From JAKLKS01 sp964370855 (GTDB lineage Bacteria; Planctomycetota; JAJSAM01; JAKLKS01): DNA of 8,006 nt. Numbering within the stretch: position 1 is the stretch's first letter; every line of letters begins with the position of its first letter. The notes beneath the pieces are model-generated. The model saw only the letters and a program-made list of their open reading frames with translations. It ran no database searches and was not told where the DNA came from. Below are positions 1 through 5,281 of the stretch, piece by piece. The stretch covers positions 1-8,006 of the forward strand of contig CAYJMF010000163.1 in assembly GCA_964370855.1 (NCBI GenBank), written 5' to 3'. Both the position numbers and the translations under genes were made by a program.

Positions 1-249
1 GCCGCGGGCCGGGAGGGCGGCGGCGCCGGAGGGGGGCGTGGAGGCGGTGTCCGGCCCGGGCCTCGGTTTCGCCTCCGCGGCGGGCGCGGCGACGACGCCC
101 TTGGCGGCGGCCCCGCGGCGGCGGCGGGGACCGCGGCGTCCCTTGGCGGGGGCGGCGCTCCCGGCGGGATCGCCGGAGGGAGCGCGGGAAGAAGAGGAGT
201 CGGAAGGGCCGGAACCGGCCGGGGGCGGGGAAGACAGAGACTCGGGCAA
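1..249 (-). CDS. Partial leftward gene, disordered N-terminus, runs off left edge
   Basis: An open frame on the minus strand starts at TTG 249 (or TTG 252) and continues to base 1 without a stop, giving 83 codons. A good Shine-Dalgarno, GGAGGT at 261-256, lies 6 nt before TTG 249, which decides the start. The predicted peptide is low-complexity and disordered. It begins LPESLSSPPPAG, has a Ser-rich stretch, then basic Arg/Ala-rich blocks such as AKGRRGPRRRRG and an Ala/Pro/Lys tail. Codon use (AAG, GAC, GCC, CGC) fits the other leftward genes. No catalytic domain is reached before the window ends, so function is not recognised. Long basic disordered N-termini of this kind occur in Rho, IF-2 and RNase E family proteins of high-GC bacteria, but that is only a suggestion. 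A competing plus-strand frame over the same bases (38-445) is less convincing because it ends inside a repeat. Confidence 0.38.
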   Translation of the reverse strand, partial: MPESLSSPPPAGSGPSDSSSSRAPSGDPAGSAAPAKGRRGPRRRRGAAAKGVVAAPAAEAKPRPGPDTASTPPSGAAALPARG

Positions 250-377
250 CAAACGACCTCCGAAGAGATGGGCGCCGGCGCAGCGGGAGGTCGGGAGGCC
301 CCTGGACCCGTTTCGACGGGGCGCGAGGCCTGCGGACCGGTTCGCGCGCGGCGGCGCACCGGACAAAGGACGGCGCA

Positions 378-407
378 AGTATCGGGGGGAAGCAGCGACC
401 TTCCCAA
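378..407 (-). promoter_or_regulatory. Possible sigma70-type promoter for the left-edge gene
   Basis: On the minus strand TTGGGA (407-402) and GATACT (383-378) are separated by 18 nt. Each matches four of six consensus bases. In DNA this GC-rich such a pair is uncommon. It would start a transcript around 371, leaving a leader of roughly 120 nt before the TTG start at 249. The -35 element lies inside the left direct-repeat unit (391-420), so the repeat may contribute to the promoter. This is a visual match only. Confidence 0.25.
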
Positions 408-450
408 CTAATAGAGGCGAGGCAGGGACGTTCCTAACTAAGTAACTAAC
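391..450. repeat. Two imperfect 30-bp direct repeat units
   Basis: Units 391-420 and 421-450 align end to end. Both carry GCAG, GAC, TTCC and AACTAA at matching positions, with single substitutions between these blocks. The second unit is also the outer part of the left arm of the long palindrome at 420-521. The first unit may be a decayed extra copy of the arm, or a remnant of an adjacent element of the same family. Confidence 0.6.
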
Positions 451-521
451 TCCGTGGACCACCCCCGGCATTCACGGGGGGGGCCGTGGAGTTAGTTACT
501 TAGTTAGGAACGTCCCTGCCT
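420..521. repeat. Long palindromic element (REP/MITE-like hairpin)
   Basis: Bases 420-453 and 488-521 are exact reverse complements, giving 34-bp arms. Pairing continues inward with a few mismatches to a GC core (CCCCCG at 462-467 with CGGGGG at 475-480) and a 7-nt loop, so almost the whole 102 bp can fold into one hairpin. The arms contain short internal repetition of TAACTAA/TTAGTTA and are much richer in AT than the surroundings. No open reading frame fits inside. It lies 20 bp past the stop of the leftward gene ending at 542. No T-tract follows the stem on either strand, so it does not look like a standard intrinsic terminator, though a transcript through it would be strongly structured. 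Size and shape fit a REP/BIME or MITE moved by an enzyme encoded elsewhere. That is inference. Confidence 0.8.
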
Positions 522-538
522 TTCGCGCCTTTCGCGCC
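521..538. repeat. 9-bp tandem duplication
   Basis: TTTCGCGCC occurs twice in direct succession (521-529 and 530-538), directly abutting the right end of the palindrome and ending 3 bp before the stop codon of the leftward gene. It could be a slippage duplication or a trace of insertion of the neighbouring palindrome. No matching copy is seen at the left border, so a target-site duplication is not supported. Confidence 0.5.
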
Positions 539-541
539 CGC

Positions 542-1417
542 CTACCGCGGGGGTTTGAAGAGGACGATGCGCCTCGGGTTCGCGTCCACGGCCGCTCCCC
601 ACGGGGCGCTCATGCGCTGGAGGATCTCCGAGAGCGTGCGGGGGCCGGGCTCGAGGGTGATGACGGGGTTGGTGATCCACAGGGGCCCGTCGAGGTACAC
701 CGGCGTGTTCACCAGCTCCCCGAGGCGGCGGACGGCCTCGCGCAGGGGGACGGCGTCGAGGGGGAACTCCAGGGTGACGGCCTCGAGGTCCGGCGCCGCG
801 GGATCCGGGGGGCGCTTCTCCTCGCGGCGCTCGACGGCCTCCAGCACCGCCCACCGGACCCGGCCGGCGCGGACGAGGGGGGTGTCGGGGGCGCCCCCCC
901 TCCGGTAGAACCGCAGGGCGTCGGGCTCGAGGACGGCCTCGAGGTTGAGCCGGGAGGAGAGGAGCTCGACGAGGGCGCGGCCCGGGCCCTCGACGCTGGC
1001 GAGGGTGACGTTGTGCTCCCGCGACCAGGCCAGCAGGCGATCCTCGAAGCGCACGGCGAAGTGGCAGGCCGCCTCGAGCCGGGCGGCGAGGTCCTCCATG
1101 GTGAGGGTCTCGCCGGAGATGGAGATCTCCCCGTCGCGGAACCGCCGGTCGGCCTCGATCCACCAGGCGGGGACCTCGCCGGGCCAGGCGTCGGGGGCCG
1201 GGGCGAACTCCCCCTCCGCGGGGGGCCCGGCGGGCGGCGGATCCTCCGCCGGGGCGGGCTCCGGGACGAAGACCGGCTTCGCCGGGGGTTCCGCCGGCGG
1301 GGCGGGCGGCGCCGGGAGCGGCGGCGGTGACGGGGCCGGCGCGAGGACCAGCCAGCCGACGCCCGCGAGCACCAGGGCGGCGGCGAGGACGACGAGCGGG
1401 AGGAGGAGGGAGCGCAC
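542..1417 (-). CDS. Membrane-anchored protein with two STN-like (secretin short domain) repeats
   Basis: The 291-residue product starts at GTG 1417; an in-frame TAA lies just upstream, so no longer start exists. Residues 4-26 form one hydrophobic helix, with the rest predicted outside the cytoplasm. Residues 27-80 are a Pro/Ala-rich linker. Two similar modules follow at about 97-172 and 213-288. The second reads like the STN fold of secretins and TonB-dependent receptors: a LEFPLDAVPLREAVRRLGEL helix, then strand-rich VYLDG and ITNPVITLEPG, then TLSEILQRM and a closing IVLFKPP strand. No secretin pore or TonB barrel follows, so it is not itself a secretin. A role as a periplasmic scaffold or partner of a secretin-like complex is possible but unproven. 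It lies 35 nt after purH, yet carries its own TANNNT element. The STN assignment rests on pattern only. Confidence 0.8.
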   Translation of the reverse strand: MRSLLLPLVVLAAALVLAGVGWLVLAPAPSPPPLPAPPAPPAEPPAKPVFVPEPAPAEDPPPAGPPAEGEFAPAPDAWPGEVPAWWIEADRRFRDGEISISGETLTMEDLAARLEAACHFAVRFEDRLLAWSREHNVTLASVEGPGRALVELLSSRLNLEAVLEPDALRFYRRGGAPDTPLVRAGRVRWAVLEAVERREEKRPPDPAAPDLEAVTLEFPLDAVPLREAVRRLGELVNTPVYLDGPLWITNPVITLEPGPRTLSEILQRMSAPWGAAVDANPRRIVLFKPPR

Positions 1418-1423
1418 GGGGGG

Positions 1424-1429
1424 ATCTTA
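1424..1429 (-). promoter_or_regulatory. Putative -10 element for a leaderless transcript
   Basis: TAAGAT reads on the minus strand from 1429 to 1424 and is followed by six C residues and then the GTG start at 1417. No Shine-Dalgarno is present in the six intervening bases. A transcript starting about 7 nt after the hexamer would begin at or beside the GTG. No -35 match is visible. The same spacing is seen at two other genes in the window. The TAA of this hexamer is also the in-frame stop that sets the upstream limit of the gene. Confidence 0.45.
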
Positions 1430-1452
1430 GACGACGGGGACCGCCCCCCTCC

Positions 1453-3027
1453 CTAGTGCCGGAAGTGCCTCATCCCCGTGAACAGCATCGCCACCCCCGC
1501 CGCGTTGGCGGCGTCGATGACGGCGGAGTCCTTGCGGGAGCCCCCGGGCTGGATGGCCGCCGTGACGCCGGCCTTCGCGGCCACCTCGAGCCCGTCGGGG
1601 AAGGGGAAGAAGGCGTCCGACGCGAGGACGGCGCCCCGCGCCCGCTTCCCCGCCTTGCGCACGGCGATCTCCGAGGAGTCCACCCGGCTCATCTGCCCCG
1701 CGCCCACCCCCACCACGGCCCGGTCCTTCGCGAAGACGATGGCGTTGGAGCGCACGTGCTTGCAGACGGACCACGCGAACATCAGGTCGCGCACCTCCTC
1801 CTCCGTGGGCTGGCGCTCCGTCACGCATTTCGGCCCCGGACCCGTGGGCACCATCATCCGGTCGTAGTCCTGGACGAGCAGCCCCCCGGCGATGCGCTGG
1901 TAGTTCCGCAGCACGCGGTCCCCCCCCATGGAGGCGAGGTCCCCCACCTTCACGATGCGGACGTTCTTCCCCCAGGCCTGCTTCCGCGTCAGCGCCTCGA
2001 GGGCCCCGGCCGCGAAGCCCGGCGCCACGATGGCCTCCACGAAGGTGTCCGGCGACGCGATGGCCGCCGCCGTGGCGGCGTCCACCACGCGGTTGAGCGC
2101 CATCACGCAGCCGAAGGCGCTCACCGGGTCCCCCGCCTGGGCCCCCCGGAAGGCCGTCGCGAGGTCGTCGGCCTCGGCGCACCCGCAGGGGTTGTTGTGC
2201 TTGATGATCACGCAGGCCGGCCCCGCGAACTCCCGGGCCAGGGCGAGCCCCGAGTCGAGGTCGAGGAGGTTGTTGAAGGAGAGCTCCTTCCCCCAGAGCA
2301 CCTCCCCCGAGGCCAGGGAGGGCTCCGCGGATCCCGACTCCCTGTACAGCGCCGCCTTCTGGTGCGGGTTCTCCCCGTAGCGGAGGTCCGTGACCTTCTC
2401 GAAGAGCGGGTAGAAGAAGGAGGGGAAGTGGCCCTCCATCCGCCCCGCCATCCAGGAGCCGATGGCGGCGTCGTAGCGGGCCGTCGTGCGGAAGGCCTCC
2501 CGGGCGAGGTCCTGGAGGAGGGGCGCGGGGATCGCGCCTTCGTTCCCCTTCATCGCGTCGAGCACCTCGGCGTACCTGTCGGGGTTGCAGACCACCCCCA
2601 CGGAGGCGTGGTTCTTCGCCGCGGAGCGGATCATGCTCGGCCCGCCGATGTCGATCTGCTCGATGATCTCCTCCGCCGTCGCCCCCTCCTTCGCCGCCGT
2701 GGCCTCGAAGGGGTAGAGGTTCACCACGACGAGGTCGATGGTCCCGATGCCGTGCTTCTTCAATGCCGCGAGGTGCGACTCCCTGTCCCGGCGCGCCAGG
2801 ATCCCCCCGTGGACGCCGGGGTGGAGGGTCTTCACCCGGCCGTCGAGCATCTCCGGGAACCCCGTGGCCTCGGCCACGTCCTTCACGGGCACCTCGGCCC
2901 GCCGCAGCAGGTCCGCCGTCCCTCCCGTGGAGAGGATCTCGACGCCCCCCGAGGAAAGCCCCCGGGCGAAGTCCACGATCCCGCGCTTGTCGTAGACGCT
3001 GATGAGGGCTCTCTTGACCTGCGGCAT
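1453..3027 (-). CDS. purH: Bifunctional AICAR formyltransferase / IMP cyclohydrolase PurH
   Basis: PurH catalyses the last two steps of de novo purine synthesis in the cytoplasm: 10-formyl-THF-dependent formylation of AICAR to FAICAR, then ring closure to IMP. The 524-residue length is normal for the family. The N-terminal IMP cyclohydrolase (MGS-like) domain shows STGGT (33-37), GRVKTLHPGVHGG (63-75), NLYPFE (103-108) and IDIGGPSMIRSAAKNH (126-140). The C-terminal transformylase domain shows LRYGENPHQ (215-223), the catalytic KHNNPCG motif with Lys276-His277, GQMSRVDS (444-451), and SDAFFPFPDG (470-479) leading to IQPGG. No key residue appears missing. The ATG at 3027 is preceded by AGGAGG four bases upstream. 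It lies 49 nt after prfB and is probably transcribed with ispH and prfB; no purine riboswitch or operator was recognised. The combination with RF2 is not a standard purine operon. Confidence 0.98.
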   Translation of the reverse strand: MPQVKRALISVYDKRGIVDFARGLSSGGVEILSTGGTADLLRRAEVPVKDVAEATGFPEMLDGRVKTLHPGVHGGILARRDRESHLAALKKHGIGTIDLVVVNLYPFEATAAKEGATAEEIIEQIDIGGPSMIRSAAKNHASVGVVCNPDRYAEVLDAMKGNEGAIPAPLLQDLAREAFRTTARYDAAIGSWMAGRMEGHFPSFFYPLFEKVTDLRYGENPHQKAALYRESGSAEPSLASGEVLWGKELSFNNLLDLDSGLALAREFAGPACVIIKHNNPCGCAEADDLATAFRGAQAGDPVSAFGCVMALNRVVDAATAAAIASPDTFVEAIVAPGFAAGALEALTRKQAWGKNVRIVKVGDLASMGGDRVLRNYQRIAGGLLVQDYDRMMVPTGPGPKCVTERQPTEEEVRDLMFAWSVCKHVRSNAIVFAKDRAVVGVGAGQMSRVDSSEIAVRKAGKRARGAVLASDAFFPFPDGLEVAAKAGVTAAIQPGGSRKDSAVIDAANAAGVAMLFTGMRHFRH

Positions 3028-3031
3028 CTCG

Positions 3032-3037
3032 CCTCCT
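3032..3037 (-). promoter_or_regulatory. Strong Shine-Dalgarno of purH
   Basis: AGGAGG on the minus strand (3037-3032) sits 4 nt before the purH ATG. It is the strongest ribosome-binding site near a complete gene in the window. It shows that leadered, Shine-Dalgarno-dependent initiation operates here alongside the genes that lack such a site. Confidence 0.8.
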
Positions 3038-3076
3038 CTCGTGGACCGGCGGCGCGGGGGATCGCGGGGCCGGGCG

Positions 3077-4193
3077 CTAGGCGCCCTGGCCCTTCGAGCG
3101 GCCCAGCCTGCGTCGCAGCTCCGCCTCCAGGAAACCGTCGATCTTCCCGTCCAGCACGGCGTCGGCGTTGGACGTCTGCATGTCCGTCCGCTCGTCCTTG
3201 ACCATACGGTAGGGGTGGAGGACGTAGGACCGGATGTGGTAGCCCCACCCGATCTCCCCCTTCTCCCCGTAGGCCTTCTTCAGCTCCTCCTCCTTCTCCT
3301 TCTCGCGCAGGAGGTAGATCCGCGACACGAGGAGCTGCATGGCGACGACCTTGTTCTTGTGCTGGCTGCGCTCGTTCTGGCACTGCGACACGACGCCCGT
3401 GGGGATGTGGGTGATGCGGACCGCGGAGTCGGTCTTGTTCACGTGCTGCCCGCCGGCGCCGCCGGCGCGGAAGGTGTCGATGCGGAGGTCCTTCTCGTTG
3501 ATCTCGATCTCCTGCTCCTCGATGATGGGCACCACGTCCACCGCTGCGAAGGCGGTGTGGCGGCGGTGGGCCGCGTCGAAGGGGGACTGCCGCACCAGCC
3601 GGTGCACCCCGATCTCGCACTTGAGGTAACCGTAGGCCCAGTCCCCCTCCACCTTGAGCATCGCGCGGCGCACCCCGGCCTCCTCGCCGGCCACGGACTC
3701 CTGGAGCTCCCAGGAGTAGCCCTGGTTGTCCATCCACATCTTGTACATGCGCAGCAGCATGGAGGCCCAGTCGGCGGCGTCCGTCCCCCCGGCCCCCGCG
3801 TGCACCGAGAACCAGCACCCGCCGAGGTCGTGGGGGTCCGCCATCATGGCGCGGAACTCGAGCCGGTCCATGCGCAGGGAGAGGTCCGCGGCGCGGACCC
3901 CGACGGCCTCGACCTCCGTCTCGTCGCCGTAGGCGACGGCCATCTCGAGGAGCTCCATCTGCTCGCGGACCTCCTTCTCGAGGGCGGCGGCCTGCCCGAC
4001 CTTCGCCTTGAGGGCCTTCAGCCGCTGGACCCGGTGGCGCGCCTCGTCGGCGCGGTCCCAGAAGCCCGTGGCCGCCATGGCCTCCTCGATGGAGGCGATC
4101 TCCTTCAGGCCGGCGGGGACGTCAAAGCCCGTCCCGGACGTGCTTCATCCGGGACGTGATCTCCTCGAGGCGGCGCCGGACTTCCAGGGACAC
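3077..4193 (-). CDS. prfB: Peptide chain release factor RF2, with +1 programmed frameshift
   Basis: RF2 recognises UGA and UAA stop codons and triggers peptidyl-tRNA hydrolysis on the ribosome. The gene is in two frames. GTG 4193 opens a 23-codon segment (MSLEVRRRLEEITSRMKHVR, then DGL) that ends at TGA 4124-4122. A +1 slip at CTT TGA C continues with DVPAGLKEIASIEEA from 4123 to TAG 3077. The joined protein is 371 residues, close to E. coli RF2 (365). Visible motifs are the stop-codon-reading SPF tripeptide (203-205), the catalytic GGQ (247-249, in FRAGGAGGQHVNKTDSAVR), and the coiled N-terminal domain. SPF rather than PxT identifies it as RF2 and not RF1. A GGGAG sequence lies 7 nt before the GTG, and the gene starts 2 nt after ispH stops, so translation is probably coupled. 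Annotation that starts at the ATG at 4078 would lose 38 residues. Confidence 0.96.
4121..4136 (-). promoter_or_regulatory. prfB programmed +1 frameshift (recoding) site
   Basis: On the minus strand the codons CGG GAC GGG CTT precede the in-frame TGA C. CTT TGA C is the conserved slippery core, where peptidyl-tRNA-Leu slips from CUU onto UUU when RF2 is scarce, giving autoregulation. Position, after 23 codons, matches the family. The stimulatory Shine-Dalgarno-like sequence, classically AGGGGG three bases before CTT, is degenerate here: the corresponding bases are CGGGAC, with only GGGA able to pair partly with 16S rRNA. Confidence 0.9.
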
Positions 4194-4195
4194 GC

Positions 4196-5206
4196 CTAGG
4201 CTCCCGCGGACCCCTGCCCCGCGTCGGCGGCGGAGGCGAGGTCCCGGGGCAGGCCCCGCTCCAGCACGGCCCGGGTCTCGGCCACGAGGTGGTCCACGAC
4301 GGCCTTGAGCACCCAGGGCGGGGTGGAGGCCCCGCCGGTGACGCCGATCACGACCTCGGCGTCGAGCCTCGCCGCGTCCGAGGTCATGGAGAGGAGCTTC
4401 TCGGGATCCTCGGCGTACTTCTCCATCAGGGTCTGGCGCCGCGCGAGTCGGGCCTGCTCCAGGAGGGACCCCGTGGGGAGGTCCTCGGGGACCTCGACGT
4501 GGAAGGTCTGCTTGCCCGTCTCCCGGCACATCTCCGCGAGGCGGCGGGCGTTCCCGCTGTGGTAGGGGCCGACCACCACGAGGACGTCGGACTCCGCGGC
4601 CAGCGCCCGGGTCTCGTCCTGCCGGTCCTCCGTCGCGCCGCAGAGGGTGCGGTGGACCTCGACGTCGGGGAACCGCTCGCGAACGGCCTCTTCCACGTCC
4701 TCGAGCAGGGCGGGGCCGAAGGTGGACTGGGAGACGAGGGCAAGGGGCTCCTCGGCGGCCACGGAGCGGGCCTCCTCGGCGGAGGCGATGACCCGGACCT
4801 TGCCCTTCAGCCCGTCCATGAGGGTGCGCACCTCGTCGTGCTCCCGGTTCCCGGCGACGAGGATGTTGCGGCCCTCCTCGGCGAGCCGGATCACGGTCTT
4901 GCGCGTCTCGTCGATGTGGGGGCAGGTGGTGTCGAGCACGACGGCGCCCTTCTTCGCGAGGGCGGCGGCGTCCTCCGCCGAGATGCCGTGGGGGCGGGTG
5001 ACGACGCGGTCCCCCTCCCTGACCTCGTCCACGGTGGCCGCCGCGGGGATGCCCCGGTCCTGGAGGTGGACGAGGACGGGCCCGTTGTAGACGAGGGCCC
5101 CCCACGTGACGGTCCGCTTCCCGTCCGCCGCGGCGGCGTCGAGAAGGCGGAGCGCACGCTGCACTCCCCAGCAGAATCCTGCGGTTCCGGCGACTTTGAC
5201 CTTCAT
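4196..5206 (-). CDS. ispH: 4-hydroxy-3-methylbut-2-enyl diphosphate reductase IspH (LytB)
   Basis: IspH is the last enzyme of the MEP isoprenoid pathway. It reduces HMBPP to IPP and DMAPP with a [4Fe-4S] cluster in the cytoplasm. The 336-residue protein has the three cluster cysteines: Cys12 (AGFCWGV), Cys95 (LDTTCPHI) and Cys189 (RTLCGATEDRQ). Substrate-site residues corresponding to E. coli His74, His124, Glu126, Ser225, Asn227 and Ser269 appear as His73 (RPHGIS), His123 and Glu125 (REHDEV), Ser218 and Asn220 (HSGNARRL), and Ser294 (GVTGGASTPPW). Two positions differ: the usual HN motif is LVYN (Tyr40 for His41), and Ser161 stands for Thr167. The ATG at 5206 has a Shine-Dalgarno-like GGGAGGG 12 nt upstream. 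It lies 75 nt after the VWA gene and 2 nt before prfB. The MEP pathway is therefore expected in this organism. Confidence 0.96.
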   Translation of the reverse strand: MKVKVAGTAGFCWGVQRALRLLDAAAADGKRTVTWGALVYNGPVLVHLQDRGIPAAATVDEVREGDRVVTRPHGISAEDAAALAKKGAVVLDTTCPHIDETRKTVIRLAEEGRNILVAGNREHDEVRTLMDGLKGKVRVIASAEEARSVAAEEPLALVSQSTFGPALLEDVEEAVRERFPDVEVHRTLCGATEDRQDETRALAAESDVLVVVGPYHSGNARRLAEMCRETGKQTFHVEVPEDLPTGSLLEQARLARRQTLMEKYAEDPEKLLSMTSDAARLDAEVVIGVTGGASTPPWVLKAVVDHLVAETRAVLERGLPRDLASAADAGQGSAGA

Positions 5207-5225
5207 GCCTGGGCCATGCCCTCCC
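5203..5225 (-). promoter_or_regulatory. ispH translation start region with overlapping 4-codon mini-ORF
   Basis: GGGAGGG (5225-5219) is followed 1 nt later by ATG 5217, which would encode only Met-Ala-Gln-Ala. The stop TGA of this frame overlaps the ispH start as ATGA (5206-5203). The Shine-Dalgarno is 12 nt from the ispH ATG, which is long but usable, and too close for efficient use by the mini-ORF. The overlap may be chance. Confidence 0.3.
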
Positions 5226-5231
5226 GCGGCA

Positions 5232-5237
5232 AGGATA
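5232..5237 (-). promoter_or_regulatory. Weak -10-like hexamer upstream of ispH
   Basis: TATCCT reads on the minus strand at 5237-5232, 25 nt before the ispH ATG and upstream of the GGGAGGG. It matches TANNNT and would allow a short leadered transcript for the ispH-prfB-purH genes. No -35 match is seen at 16-18 nt spacing, so support is limited. Confidence 0.3.
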
Positions 5238-5254
5238 GCGGCGCCCCCGACGGG

Positions 5255-5281
5255 CCGGTCCCGATTTTCACGGGAAACCGG
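5255..5281 (-). terminator. Stem-loop directly after the VWA gene stop codon
   Basis: On the minus strand CCGGTTTCCCG, a 7-nt loop (TGAAAAT), and CGGGACCGG form a 9-bp stem with a 2-nt bulge. It begins at the base after the VWA stop codon. There is no T-tract behind it, so it is not a classical intrinsic terminator. It could be a 3' stabilising hairpin or a partial terminator separating the VWA gene from ispH. Confidence 0.35.

Noticed and set aside
38..445. Plus-strand open frame of 135 codons at the left end
   Set aside because: It ends inside the palindromic repeat, its last residues are translated repeat units (EAATFPTN, EAGTFLTK), and it lies antisense to a better-supported leftward frame with a Shine-Dalgarno. 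Low-complexity GC-rich sequence keeps both strands open.
420..521. Hairpin as an intrinsic terminator of the leftward operon
   Set aside because: The stem is far longer than usual and no T-tract follows on either strand. It may still affect transcripts, but a repeat element explains it better.
1327..3201. 624-codon plus-strand open frame
   Set aside because: Entirely antisense to purH and its flanks; the Arg/Gly/His-rich translation has no recognisable domain. It is a by-product of very high GC.
3002..4159. 385-codon plus-strand open frame
   Set aside because: Antisense to prfB; its His/Leu/Val-rich translation shows no domain.
4122..5105. Minus-strand open frame of 327 codons that contains the first RF2 residues at its end
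   Set aside because: Only its last 24 codons, from GTG 4193 to TGA 4122, are genuine (the prfB leader frame). The rest is an out-of-frame shadow of ispH.
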